Shown here piece after piece: positions 11,165 to 22,489 of a DNA stretch of 64,000 bases. Within the stretch, counting starts at the first letter, position 1; the number at the start of each line of letters is the position of its first letter. A program made the translations under genes and the position numbers. The notes below the pieces were generated by a model. That model was not told the DNA's origin. It made no database searches and was given only the letters and a program-made list of their open reading frames with translations. Source of the stretch: Selaginella moellendorffii (lineage: Eukaryota; Streptophyta; Lycopodiopsida; Selaginellales; Selaginellaceae); NCBI RefSeq assembly GCF_000143415.4, contig NW_003314262.1, positions 3,420,405-3,484,404 on the forward strand, in the 5' to 3' direction.

Positions 11165-11691
11165 AAGAACCCTATCTATCCGTTAGCGTTTTTAGGGCTC
11201 CTCATTTTCAAACATTCGGAATATTCGCCGGCATCCATTCAAACCTCCCGGTAGTCTTCGTTCTCCTTTTGCTTGCGAGCGACGCCACCATCAAAAGATT
11301 CAGGCGATTGCGAGCAACGCAAATCAAGTTTTCTTGTGGTGGATTGACTGGTGCTTTCGTGTAAGCTTCTCGCTCGTCATTGCGATTTCCAAAGAGAACG
11401 GAGGGCTTTGGGAAACTTGCGAGGACAATTCAAACAATTTGCCCCTGGATAGAGGAAGAAACTCCGGCCTTCACGCAACCTAGCCCTTTGTGATTGCTCG
11501 CATCGAGTGCGTTGGTAAAAAGGAAGGTGTGTGGAAGGAGGAAACCCCCAATTTCTATCTGTCTATCTATTTTCTGGGTGGAAGTCATAGGCATAGCCAT
11601 TTGCCAAAAGTTTTGTCAATGTTTGGTTGCATGATTTCGCGCCCTCCAACAATGATTTTGATCCGTGGCAAACTAGAACAAGACTTCTTGC
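11165..11691. promoter_or_regulatory. Intergenic leader between divergent PPR loci
   Basis: Contains one GAATATTC palindrome at 11219-11226, again followed by GCCGGC as at 5956. Otherwise no feature was recognised. Both flanking PPR loci could take promoters from here. Confidence 0.35.
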
Positions 11692-13266
11692 ATGCTTTGG
11701 AAGCACGCCAGCAAACTTCGCTACGAGGCAAATCTTGCGATTGAAAGATATGGAAAAGTTGGCGCCGTCGCGGACGCGCAAAGGGTCTTTGACGGGATCG
11801 CCAGTCGCAACGAATACTCGTGGACGCTTCTCATGCAGGCTTATGTTCAGAGTGGGCATATTGGCGACGCGATGCGGGTGTTTGAGAAAATGCCGCGGGC
11901 TAATGTTGTTGCTTGGAACGGGATAATCGCGGCGTGCAATCGCAACTCTTGGTGCTCGGAGGCGAACGATCTGTTCTCTCAGATGCCGCAAAGGAATGAC
12001 CTATCGTGGAATAGCATGGTTTTTGCTTATGCCTTCGATGGGCATTTGGATATTTCCATTGAAACTTTCAATAAGATGCCTTGTTTCTTGGAACTCGCTA
12101 ATCGCAGGATTAGTACTAGCTTGGAGTTTTGATTACGCTAAGGCAGTTTTTGACGGCATGCCTGATCGTACTATCGTTTCCTGGGACACTTTACTCTGGG
12201 CATATTCCCAGAGCCGGCATATTTCCAACACGAAGATTCTTTTTGATCGAATGGCGCAGCACAGTCCCCTCTCGTTCGCAGGAATGGCAATCGCTTGCAT
12301 CAACGGCGGAGATGCAGCTTCCGCAGATGGAATCTTGTCCGAAATATACCGCTTCTTAGATGCTCCTGCGGGAAACTCTGTCTTAGTAGCATATACCCAT
12401 CGCTGGGATCTGGACCGAGCAAAATGCCTCTTTGACAGAATGGACGGCTGCGATGTGGCCTCCTGGACGGTGCTGATGCTGGCATATACCCACTCTGGGC
12501 ATCTGGAGCACGCAGAGAGAATGTTCGCCGGGATGCCCAAAAGAGATACGGTGGCTTGCAACATTCTTGTGATGGCCTACGCGGCTAATGGAGATTCCTC
12601 TCAAGCGATCAGAGTTTTCGAGGATATGAAAGTGAGAGACGCTGTCGCTTGGAACACGATGATCGCTGCTTGCGGCCACTGTGGCGAATCCAACAAGGCC
12701 GAGCTCTTCTTCCACAAAATGGCTCGCCACAACACCGTCTCTTGGAACTCGTTGATCGCGGCGTTTGGACAGTGCGGCCACGCTGAAAAATCCGCCGAGC
12801 TCTTCCGGAGAATTCCACTCCGCAACGATATGTCGTGGAGAGTCCTCGTTGCCGCGTATGCTCACAACGGGCACTTGTCCGAAGCGGTGGAGTCTCTCCG
12901 GGAGACGCTGCTCGATGGCTTGTCACCGGACGAGGCTACTTTCGTGGCCGTTGTCTCGACGTTGGGCCATGCCGGGCGCGTGCTGGATGCTCGGAGGTTG
13001 CTTGTCTCGATGGTGTTCGACTTCGGATTGGAGTTGTATCTGGAGCACTACGTGTGCATGGTGGACGGGCTCGGGCGGTCCGGAAAAGTGAAAGAGGCCG
13101 AGGAACTCATCGCCAACATGCCCTTTCTTGATACTGACATCGTGTGAAAGCGCTGCTTGCTGCTTGTCGGATTCACACTGACCAGGAGCGAGGAGCTCGT
13201 GTAGCTCAGCAAGCACTGAGACTGGAGTGTTCGGCGCCTGGAGTCTTGTCACAGCTGATTTTTTAA
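11692..13266 (+). pseudogene. PLS-class PPR pseudogene with two frameshifts
   Basis: PPR motifs run through the region (DAQRVFDGIASRNEYSWTLL, MPRANVVAWNGIIAAC, MPKRDTVACNILVMAY, MARHNTVSWNSLIAAFG and others). The frame opening at 11692 fails near 12081, where a loop normally of the form MPxRDxVSWN is cut to MP then VSWNSLIAG one frame over, consistent with a loss of 3n+2 bases. The second frame stops at TGA 13145-13147. Removing a one-base deletion there would continue WKALLAACRIHTDQERGAR to a stop at 13264-13266, the usual E-motif end. Both breaks fall within otherwise well-kept motifs, so inactivation is recent. A sequencing error at either point is possible. Confidence 0.8.
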
Positions 13267-13386
13267 GTCTTAGTTTTCCCTGCAGGAAATATCTCAGCGT
13301 GTTTCACGAGAAATGAAAACTCACGTTCTTTCCCTGTGTGGTTTTGCCAACTGAGATTCATAATCTCGTGGGTTGTGTCAATGACT

Positions 13387-14944
13387 TCACAAGGACACTG
13401 ATAAAGAAGAGGTTCCAGCGCTAGCGAGGTCGGCCCCGTCTGCATGACCACTTGTCACTGCATTGCTCAAATACAACAAAAGAGTACCTTTTAAAAATCT
13501 GGATAACGAGTCTGCCACGGCTGTAGGCCTCTCAACATGTGGTATATGACCGCAGTCGCTGATAATCTCGAGCCGGGAATTCGGGAGATCCACGAGAAAT
13601 TTCTGAAACGAAGAAAACACCAAAGGAAATAGAAAGTAAAAAGTAAAAAGACAGCGTACCTCGGCATTAAACGTTGGAACAATAGTATCCCGCTCCCCCC
13701 ATATCAACAGAGTTTCCTTGTCCACCTACAAACAACACAAACTGTATCAACTGCACTCGGTTTCGATGTAAATGCTGCGCGCACCTCACAACTACAAAGT
13801 CATTCGAGAGGCACCTGTGGTATTTGAGAGACGACGTTATAACCTCCACTAATCATGAAATCGACCAAAGCATCGGCCCATCCTGGCATAAGGCAGTGAA
13901 GTCTTCCCACCTGGCCGAGAATAAAGTGCTCCTTTTAGCCGCGAGAAAAACTTTGTACTACGTACCCGAATCAAGTCCATCAACGAGCTATAATTCAGGC
14001 CTTTGAAAATTAATAAGTTCGCATATGCACGGAGAGGCACACTCTTCAGAACAGCTGCCTGTTCATAAATGTTGTCGCTTAAGAGAACTTTAAGGAAGTT
14101 GTTTTCTTACCCCTGCGTACAAAAGCGATCTCGGAGAAGTGGTGAGATTTCCCAATCCTTCTGCATAGCCTTGAGCATCAATCAACACCAGCTTAGACAC
14201 CTGCAAACGAGAGTAAGTGTTTGCCTATCTTTCGAGTGTATATAGTGTACGCACCATCTCCGGATAAGTTGCAGCAAGCTCGATAGCAGCCGCACCTCCC
14301 AAGCTCGGGCCAACGACTATGGCTGGCCTTCGAATATGAGATCTCCAAAACTGAGGAATCAAGCTAGTTCTATATTAACTTTCAATTCGAGAAGCTTACG
14401 TCATATAGATGCCTCGTCTTTGCTTTTGCACCGTATGACGAAATCTTTCTCTCTGGCAGAAAGAAGAAACTTTATCGAAAAGTGAAAAAAAGGAGAAATC
14501 CAAAGTGGAAGAGAAAGTTACCCGACGAAGAAAATCCCCAGCCTAGAATATCCACAGCCCAAGGCTCAAGGCCAGCATCTTCAAGCAAGGGAAACGCCCG
14601 CCTCCATTCCAGGCAAGAGCTGATCAATCCCGAAAGTTGAGCGCTAAATCACAAAAGAAATTTACGAGCTAGCTCAATCTTACCTGTCGAAGCCATGCAG
14701 GAGCAGCAGTGGACTTGCATTGGATCGAATCACTCCCGGCGTGACACAGCTCGTCAAGATTGGCGAGGCGCTCAGCTCCGTCTGTGAAACTAGAGATTTT
14801 CCTCGCGAATTTCCATAGCTTAGAGCGCCTTACCGTCACTGGCAGCCTCTTGATCCTCGACGCCATGATCCGCGCAGCTTGCTCCTTCAAATGCGAGGCC
14901 TCCGGGGGCAAGAACGAGGGAAATTTCACCCCCAAGTCAGCCAT
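13387..14944 (-). CDS. Alpha/beta-hydrolase fold protein
   Basis: Ten small exons: 14834-14944, 14684-14781, 14522-14619, 14400-14452, 14255-14350, 14111-14200, 13966-14058, 13815-13910, 13660-13725, 13387-13602. They total 338 residues with consistent phases. Hydrolase landmarks: oxyanion-hole LLLLHGFDSS, nucleophile elbow GPSLGG, acid in GERDTIVP, and catalytic His in GHIPHVERP. The 52-nt first intron is needed: reading through it changes frame and loses the HGFDSS strand. The N terminus could be a plastid leader, as in related plant hydrolases, but this is weak. Substrate unknown; esterase or lipase-like activity is inferred. Start region is shared head to head with the MATH-BTB gene, 378 bp apart. 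Confidence 0.85.
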
Positions 14945-15322
14945 AGCCGCGTCTCTAGAACCCTAGAAATTTAAAAGCTCTGGAACGCCCCATCCAACCG
15001 TTGAAGCTTACTAGAAGACGAAGCGAGCCGTCCGATGCTTTGTGTGGCCAACGTGACGATCAACGGGCTTGGACGTGCCACATCACGGCTCCAATATATA
15101 AACACCAGCAAGAGAGAATGTAGCGCTAGGGTTTTGTTTCAAACGTGAGTGCCACGGCTATGGCGGTGTCCAGATCGGGGGCTCTTGCTTCGTCCCCACC
15201 GCCCTTCGCAGGTGCAGATTTTCGATCTGTGGTAGATTCTCTTGCTGATTCGTGACCAGCAGAGCGATTCGAGGTTTTTAGGGCGTGGGAATCGGTCTTA
15301 GAATGCTCGTCTAGGCCATTCC
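14945..15322. promoter_or_regulatory. Compact bidirectional promoter region
   Basis: Only 378 bp separate the hydrolase (-) and MATH-BTB (+) start codons. Visible elements are telo-box-like CTAGGGTTT near 15126, the mirrored AACCCTAGA near 14968, and TATATAAA near 15096 in the + direction. Sharing of control elements is inferred. Confidence 0.5.
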
Positions 15323-16760
15323 ATGGCACGGACGTCGGTAGTCTTGCAGGACGATTCAGGGCAAGTGGTCGGGAGTCCCACATCCACGGCAACGCCTTCC
15401 CGATCTCGATGCATCACAGAGACTGTGAATGGATCTCACCATTTCACGATCCATGGCTATTCCCTGGCCAAAGGGATGGGCGTAGGGAAGTACATTGCGA
15501 GCGACACATTCACGGTTGGGGGCTACCAGTGGGCGATCTACTTCTATCCGGATGGGAAGAACACCGAGGACAACTCGCTCTACGTGTCGGTGTTCATAGC
15601 TCTGGCAAGTGAAGGGACGGATGTGAGGGCGCTGTTCGAGCTGACGCTTCTGGATCAAAGCGGCAAGAACAAGCATAAGATCCACAGCCACTTTGATCGT
15701 TCGCTGGAGAGTGGTCCTTACACACTGAAGTATCGAGGCAGTATGTGGTAAGTTTTTTTATTCTTCTTCCTTGAGTTGCATGGGACTAAAAAATGTTTTG
15801 GCTTTGCAGGGGTTACAAGCGCTTCTTCAGACGGGCCGTGCTCGAGACGTCCGATTTTCTGAAAGACGACAGTCTTTCAATCACCTGCACGGTCGGCGTC
15901 GTAGTTTCCTCCATGCAAGCCTTGAAGCAACACTCTTTGTTAGTTCCGGAATCCGATATTGGCCAACATTTCCTGTCTTTGTTGGAAAGTGGTGAAGGAA
16001 CGGACGTTAACTTTAACGTAAAAGGGGAGGCATTCAGTGCTCACAAGTTGTTACTGGCTGCGAGATCCCCAGTGTTCAAAGCGCAGCTGTTTGGACCCAT
16101 GAAGGACGAGAATGGTGACGTGATCGAAATCGACGACATGGAACCACCTGTCTTCAAGGTAAAGAGCTTCTTTTATACACATCTGACTGTTTCTCACGCA
16201 ACTTTTCGTCCCCTTTGTTTGATAGGCCATGCTACACTTTATATATAAAGACAGTCTGCCCGATACCAACGAGATGACAGGGTCTTCGTCACAGTCGACG
16301 GCGACGATGATGGCTCAGCATTTACTCGCAGCCGCAGATAGGTTTTGCCTGGATCGTTTAAGACTTTTGTGCGAGTCCAGGCTCTGTGAACAGATCACTG
16401 TTGACACAGTGGCGACTACGCTTGCGTTGGCAGACCAACACCATGCATCTCAGCTCAAAAATGTCTGCCTCAAGTTCGCTGCTTCCAACCTTGCAGGTCT
16501 GGCGCCTCAGTTAAGCTTTGCAATGTGTAGCGTGTTGTCTAACTCGGGAGGCTGGTTTGTTTTGTTTTTTGACAGTGGTGATGCAGTCTGATGGTTTTGA
16601 GTACCTGCGTGAGAGCTGCCCGTCATTACAATCCGAGCTCCTCAAGACGGTCGCGGGAGTAGAAGAAGAAGCCAAGGCTGGAACAAAGAACAGGACCGTC
16701 TGGACGCACGTCGCAGATGGTGGCGACGGATTGGGAAGGCGCGTGCGGCAAAAGATCTGA
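15323..16760 (+). CDS. BPM: MATH-BTB protein of the BPM family (CUL3 substrate adaptor)
   Basis: Four exons: 15323-15747, 15810-16158, 16226-16496, 16576-16760. N-terminal MATH domain ([51 protein letters not shown]) is followed by a BTB/POZ domain ([38 protein letters not shown]) and a BACK-like helix set ([21 protein letters not shown]). This order defines the plant BPM proteins, which bridge CUL3 E3 ligases to targets such as AP2/ERF and homeodomain factors. All junctions preserve phase; a Trp codon is split at the first intron. The C terminus ends in a basic RRVRQKI, reminiscent of the family's nuclear signal. Length (about 409 residues) is typical. Confidence 0.92.
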
Positions 16761-16924
16761 CGCTGCCCACCGGCGGCGTCAGTGAAGATGTTTCAAGGCT
16801 CTTTTTAGTGATGGAAGCTCGCCCAGGACCTCTACGAGAAAACCTCCGGTCAGTACACATTGAGTTTCCATTTTGTGAGATTTCAATGTGCTGATCACTA
16901 GGAGAAAGGTTGCTGTGTCGTTGT

Positions 16925-18910
16925 ATGATACAGATTTATAAAGGGCTTCCCTTGATGCAATTCTCCAAAGCGTACCAAGAGCCGCTCGACGATACTGTGG
17001 TGTGGCTGGAAAGGAAGAAGTGGGTCGACTCGGCGGTTTACTCGGATCTCCTCAGGAAGTGTGGAAGCTCGAAATCGCTGACGCTTGGGATACGTGTTCA
17101 TGCACATATCATCCAGTGTGGACGTGATCGAGAGACTTACATCGGGAACTATCTCATCGAGATGTATGGGAAGTGTGGCAAGGTTGACGAGGCACGCAGG
17201 GTGTTTGAGGCCATCCTCGACCGCAACGTTTTCTCCTGGAACTTGATGATCGCGGCGTATGCCCGGCATGGGCATAGTAGGGACGCCTGGGAGGTGTTCC
17301 GGAGGATAGACTTGGAGGGTGTGAAGCCGAGCAGGGTCACCTTCTTGGGTGTGCTGGATTCGTGTAATGGTGCCAGGGGCCTGGCAGCGGGACTGGAGAT
17401 CCATGCCAGGATGGTGGAGGGGGGATTTGAGTCGGACGTGGTGGCTTGCACTGCTCTATTGAATATGTACGGGAGGTGCTCGGGGGATGCAAGAGCAGCT
17501 CGAGCGGTTTTTGATGGTATGGAGGTCCGGGACTTGGTTTCGTGGAATGCCATCGTGGTTGTCTACTCTCAGAAGGCACAGTGTGAGGAGGCAGTGAAAC
17601 TCTACCGGCAGATGCTGCTCCAAGGTGTGCAGCCCGACGAGTTTGTGTTCAGCAGTGTCATCTTCGCATGCTCGGATCCGAAACTGGCCGCTGAGGGGTC
17701 GAGCGTTCATCGAAATGTGATGGAAAGTGGACTCGAGTCTCACGTCGTCGTCGGTAACGCACTGCTTCACATGTATGGGAAGCATGGGAACTTTGGGGCT
17801 GCAAGGCGGGTTTTTGACAGGATAGAGAACAGGGACGTCATATCTTGGACTGCGATGATCGTTGCTTACTCCCATTCTGGTCAGGGTCGAGCCGCCTTGG
17901 AGGTTTTGGAGATCATGCGAGCGCAGAGAGTGGAGCTGGACAGAGTTGGATACACAAGCGTCATTGATACGTGCACGAGCCTTGGAGCTCTGGAAGAAGG
18001 CAGGCGTATTCACTCGCAAATCGCGAAGCAGGGATTGGAAACCGACGTCGCGGTGGGAAGTGCGTTGGTGAACATGTATGGGAAGTGTGGTGACTTGGAA
18101 GATGCGAGAGCAGTGTTTGCGGGAATCGAAGGGAAGGATAGGTGCGCTTGGACGTCGATGCTTGGGGCGTATGCGCAACATGGTGACGGAGACAGAGCGT
18201 TCCAAGTCTTTCAAACCATGGACTTGGAAGGAGAGAAGTCCGATCCTATCACTCTGATATCGGTGCTTAGCGTTTGCTCCGACAAGTCCTCGGCCTTGTC
18301 ACAGGGAAAGGCAATTCACTCGAGCATCTCCGGGAGCGGGCTCGAACTGGACGGCCTCGTAGCTACTGCTCTCATCGACATGTATGCGACATGTGGGAGC
18401 TTGCGAACTGCTCGAAACTTCTTCGACGCTATCCAGGCCAAAGGCGACGTAGTGCTGTGGAGTGCTATAATCTCCGGCTACTCACAGCATGGAGACTGGG
18501 AAGAGAGCACAACACTCTTCCGGCTCATGCAGCTAGAAGGACTGGAGCCGGACAACAGGACGATCACAAGCGTCTTATCAGCATTTAGCCACGGTGGTCT
18601 CGTCGATCAAGCGACCGAGTGGTTTGGAACAATGGTGGAAGCTTGCGACATGAAGCCAGCAATCGACCACTATATGTGCCTGATCGATCTGCTGGGAAGA
18701 GCTGGATGTTTGGAGGCCGCGGAGCTCGTGATGAAGAGAATGCCTTGTAAGGCTGATACGGTGGCTTGGACGACGTTACTTGGCTCGTGTACCACTCACG
18801 GAGATGTTCACAGAGGTGCTCGAGCAGCCGGACAGATGCGAGATGACTCTGGAGCTTATGTTTCACTGCGAAACATCTGCATCGAGCAGAGCCAAGCGAG
18901 AAGAAGCTAG
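16925..18910 (+). CDS. PLS-class PPR protein
   Basis: An intronless 661-residue frame with successive P, L and S motifs almost from end to end (YIGNYLIEMYGKCGKVDEA, NVFSWNLMIAAYARHGHS, VVGNALLHMYGKHGNFGAA, DVISWTAMIVAYSHSGQG). It ends in a partial E motif (VAWTTLLGSCTTHGDVHRGARAA) and stops without E+ or DYW. In plants such proteins bind single-stranded organellar RNA, often for C-to-U editing; without DYW any editing would need a partner. The first ATG in frame, 16925, is taken; the open frame extends a few codons upstream without ATG. It follows the BPM gene by 164 bp. Repeat count and target were not computed. Confidence 0.88.
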   Translation: MIQIYKGLPLMQFSKAYQEPLDDTVVWLERKKWVDSAVYSDLLRKCGSSKSLTLGIRVHAHIIQCGRDRETYIGNYLIEMYGKCGKVDEARRVFEAILDRNVFSWNLMIAAYARHGHSRDAWEVFRRIDLEGVKPSRVTFLGVLDSCNGARGLAAGLEIHARMVEGGFESDVVACTALLNMYGRCSGDARAARAVFDGMEVRDLVSWNAIVVVYSQKAQCEEAVKLYRQMLLQGVQPDEFVFSSVIFACSDPKLAAEGSSVHRNVMESGLESHVVVGNALLHMYGKHGNFGAARRVFDRIENRDVISWTAMIVAYSHSGQGRAALEVLEIMRAQRVELDRVGYTSVIDTCTSLGALEEGRRIHSQIAKQGLETDVAVGSALVNMYGKCGDLEDARAVFAGIEGKDRCAWTSMLGAYAQHGDGDRAFQVFQTMDLEGEKSDPITLISVLSVCSDKSSALSQGKAIHSSISGSGLELDGLVATALIDMYATCGSLRTARNFFDAIQAKGDVVLWSAIISGYSQHGDWEESTTLFRLMQLEGLEPDNRTITSVLSAFSHGGLVDQATEWFGTMVEACDMKPAIDHYMCLIDLLGRAGCLEAAELVMKRMPCKADTVAWTTLLGSCTTHGDVHRGARAAGQMRDDSGAYVSLRNICIEQSQARRS

Positions 18911-18949
18911 CAGGATTCCTGGCCACGTTTTGGGATCTCTGGTCGGTCA

Positions 18950-19690
18950 GGAGTTCGTCATCGTCTCGGAGATCCTGATGGAGCCTACAGGCGCTCAAGA
19001 CAGTGCAATTTTGAGGAGCAGGGCTTCCAGCTTCCCAGTTCTTGCGAGAAGATCGATCACGCCCGCACATATCCAGCTCCTGCATCACTCCATGATCTTG
19101 CTCCATCCTAGCGAGGATCTTGGCTCTACCAGGCAGACGAGCTATCGGCGAGAAACCGTCCATTCGCATCTCGTGGAAGAGCTCCAGAGCTCGCTGGCTA
19201 TCACCGCTCTGGGAGTGAGCCTTGATCATACTCGTCCACATCTCCCCGCAAGCTACGTACATGGTCGCCAGCCCCGTCTCTACGATTGGATCCGGGGTCT
19301 TCGAGGATGGACTGGTGGATTGCTCGTCCCTGGGAGAGCGAGCAGCAGGAATCCAGAGCGCTGGCCACCGCAGCGCTGCCCAAGCCAATGCCTTCCAAGT
19401 TGAGGCTGTGGAAGAGATGAGGCTCCATGGACTAGAAGTCTTCCAGGCCGCCATGCTTGCCGTAGACGTGGAGAACGTTGTGGATGGCTTCGTCGGGCTG
19501 GACGCCGCTGGAGTGGAACAGACCATAGAGCTCTCGAGTCTCTGGCAACTCTGGAAAGCGGTGGCGAAGCTAAAGGCGTCGTGCTTGAAGCCGTGGAGCT
19601 GCTGCGCGAAGAGGTGGAGATGCCCGGCTCGGCTGCGAGAGGAGAAGAGGAGGAAAGTGTTGGGATTGGCCTCGGCGGCGATGAGTGAGT
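18950..19690 (-). pseudogene. Shattered PPR pseudogene
   Basis: PPR-like pieces appear in all three minus-strand frames: SSGVQPDEAIHNVLHVYGKH and LEDF near 19440-19520, ALDSCCSLSQGRAIHQSIL near 19300-19360, and MWTSMIKAHSQSGDSQRALE near 19170-19240. The longest single frame is a patchwork of real and nonsense segments. Several frameshifts and a stop separate the pieces. Its tail lies end to end with the intact PPR gene at 16925, in opposite orientation. Confidence 0.7.
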
Positions 19691-19694
19691 GCTT

Positions 19695-20840
19695 ATTTGG
19701 ATGTCCTCACCAGTGGGAGAAGAATCGCTCACTTATGGTACTTCCTCCAGCTCCTGGAATCTATAAACTTTTTCTACACTGGTGAGGGTCATGAGCTGAA
19801 ATTCAGATGTGCTTCTGGAACTGGACGTCCGTTCTTTCTCTGCTGGAGTGATATACAAAATCCCACGCCTCAAACAGTCGGCCATGAAGCAACTCAAGAA
19901 AACTCATGGTTCGATCTTCTAAAGCTTGCTAACGCGTCCAAGTTGCTGGTACATATACTATTAGTCTAGCACTTCGATTGAGATGCCTTGATGAAGTCTC
20001 TAGCTACTCAGGATATGAACAATACTGTTAAACTGCCTAAAATTTAACTATCGGCTGCTTACCATTCAGATATGGGAGAAAGCTCTTCAGTTCTTTGCGC
20101 CATCCTCCTCTTAAATTTGCCGACTAGCGGTCAATCCTGGCGTCATCACTGTCATTGAGCGTTTTGTTACTTCCTGGATCGAGGAGAGATGGAGACCTTA
20201 TGCTTCGAGCGTTAGAGTGTGATCACATCAACGGGAAGTCGTCAATTGCCATAGCTTTGTGTTGGTAACAACTTTGAAGCTCGTTTTGAACGATTTATCT
20301 GATTGATTTTATTATCTTGCCTATAGAAGAGCCGCTCTCCCGTGTTGCGGAGGATGCTGGACGAAGTTCCTACACAAGATGGTGTTTTCTTGGGCAAAGG
20401 GTGTATCTCCCACTTCGTGAACTTTACAGGGGCCGTTTCGTGAACTCGCATAAGCTCGCACTCGGGCAGCTTGAAATGCTCTTGCACGCTGGTATGTTTG
20501 TGCGATATTGTGGCTCCAAGGTTTGTTGCTCCAAATTGTTGTTCACATTGCAGCTACTTGTGGGAGATTCCATTCATGGCAGCTGCAGTGGAAGCGATTC
20601 TAAGAATGAAGTCTAGTGAACGAGAAAGCAAAACAAACGTTTGAAAGGGGATAGTCAAGCATCTCAAGGCAATTGCTTGCATCAAGCCTTGCGCATAATA
20701 CTTGAGGACAATGAGCATGGTTGTAAAATGCTTCGCCAGGAGCATCAGTTATGATGGTGTTTTGCAAAGTGAGAAATACCTGCAGCTGGTTCAAACCCCA
20801 TCGGACTATATGAAACGTGCAGGCACCTGAGGTCAAGAAA
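19695..20840 (+). pseudogene. Decayed BTB-like unit, copy 1
   Basis: A short BTB-like end (LLQLLESINFFYTGE near 19745) is followed by degenerate sequence. Near 20325 comes a second BTB-like stretch whose DNA (GCCGCTCTCCCGTGTTGCGG, then GCAGCTTGAAATGCTCTTGC) closely matches 23070-23220. The same order of blocks recurs at 21088-23540, so this is one of two duplicated units. Stops and frame changes interrupt every candidate frame. Confidence 0.6.
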
Positions 20841-21087
20841 CTGCTCGTTAACTTCTTGTAAGATTATATAGTTGTAGTGTTTCATTAATACACTCTAGAA
20901 TTTGCAAAATATATATCATATCTGTATAACATTAGAGAATCGCATTCGGCATACAAGTTTTGTGGCGGGAGAAGAGACGATGAGAAGTTAAATTTTAGCG
21001 TTGGAGGTCCTAATGTTTTAAAAGTATTCATATTCGATCTTAGTGAAGACATCTATTTCCTTTAATTGAGAATGATTTGAGGGTTCC

Positions 21088-21908
21088 ATGTTTTTTTCCG
21101 TGAAGGATCGATCGCGTTTCACGGATGTGGCTGTCTTCTCGAAAGATAAAGCCGCGTCCTGCCGCGCTCACAAGCTCGTGCTCGTGGAACGCTCTCCACA
21201 GATTGCAGCGCATCTCACTGATGATACTTCCTCCATTCAACTCGAGGTGCCCGCCACTGTGCTCCAGCAATTTCTAGATTTTTTCTACACTGGTAAGTGT
21301 CGCGTTTACTTGTTACTGACGAGCATCATCTATTGAAATTCAGAGAAACTCGTGGAACTGGGCGTGCATTCTCTGATAGCTATATTCTCCGCTGGAGGAT
21401 ATACAAAATCCCAGGCCTCCAACAGGCAGCAGTGAACCAACTCATGGCTTGAACTGGCTCGATCTTCTAGAGCTTGCTAACGCGTCCAAGCTGAAGGTAC
21501 ATATGCTAAACAAAGCTAGCACTTTGATTGATCCATCGATGATCAGGCCTTGATGAACGATATTACTTTTCGAGCTGCTCGGGAGATGAACCATAACGTT
21601 GCACTGCCTGGCTATTCAAAGTTTAAGACCGACTACCCACTGCTGACAATTCGGATGTGGGAGAAATCTCTTGAGTTTTTTACACAGCCCTCCATGGATT
21701 ATTGCCGATCAACTGCGCAACCTGGCGTCGCCGTCGCCACTGACGTTGAACTCTTTGCTACTTCCTGGATCGAGAAGAAAGATGGAGACCTTATGCTTCA
21801 GGCCACCGCACAGCCACCAGATTGTGATCACATCGACGGGGATAGCTTTGTGCTGGTAAACTGTGCTATGTGCGGAATGGAGCCCCTCGGAGTCCACCAG
21901 GTAGCATG
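21088..21908 (+). pseudogene. BTB/POZ gene relic, copy 2 (5' part)
   Basis: The frame from 21088 gives a credible BTB core: RSRFTDVAVFSKDKAASCRA, HKLVLVERSPQIAAHL, then VLQQFLDFFYTGK, ending at a possible donor GTAAGT at 21294. Downstream blocks (GATCTTCTAGAGCTTGCTAA, then a 119-residue frame 21550-21909) match copy 1 at DNA level but lack a continuous reading frame. Could be a live BTB gene with introns I failed to place, but the lack of a frame across the next exon argues for decay. Confidence 0.5.
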
Positions 21909-21969
21909 AAGAGTTCGTCACCCTTCCGTGTAGAGTTGCCAAGCTGAATCTCACTGGTTCCTTATCCCA

Positions 21970-22487
21970 CCCAAAGGCATCGGAATTGAGCTTGAGTCTC
22001 CAAGAGACGGTGTTGCTCCTCCTCGGCCTCAGCCCGGTGTGCGTCCTCATCCTGGTGCTCTTCTCGCCGCTGCTGGTGATGTTCATGCTCTTCATGCTGG
22101 GGATCGCGGGGCTGGCCCGATCGAGGCGCCGGCTGGGGCGTCACAAGGAGGCGCTACAAGCACCACAGCACTGGCGATGGATTCTTCTGGGGCGACGATC
22201 TGGTAACAAGCGGGAATGAAGGGCTGGAGAGCGAGAAGCAGCAAAGGGTGAACCGAGTATCAAGAATCTCGAGGACCGCAGGCCGCTGGAAGCTCCATTC
22301 CTGGGAATCGACGACGCCTGGGCGGCTCCTCTCGATCCTTCCTCCTCTTGGGACGGATTGGACGATGACGACGAGGACGGTTTCTTCCCGGACAATTGCG
22401 GCACGCGCAGCGATGTGTCCGACCTGGGGGATGAAAACTCCGGGAGTCTAGAGGTTTGGCAGCAGCAGAGAATTGGCGGCACATAGC
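21970..22487 (+). pseudogene. Remnant of a membrane-anchored acidic protein, frames broken
   Basis: Not recognised as a known family. A strongly hydrophobic segment (LLLLGLSPVCVLILVLFSPL then LLVMFMLFMLGIAGLARSRRR) is followed, after one frame change, by YKHHSTGDGFFWGDDLVTSG and, after another, by an acidic stretch (WDGLDDDDEDGFFPDNCGTR, SDVSDLGDENSGSLEVWQQQ) ending at a stop at 22485-22487. Each piece has protein-like composition, and they are collinear, so this looks like one gene broken by two small frameshifts. It forms part of the sequence inserted in BTB unit copy 2. Confidence 0.45.
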
Positions 22488-22489
22488 TT

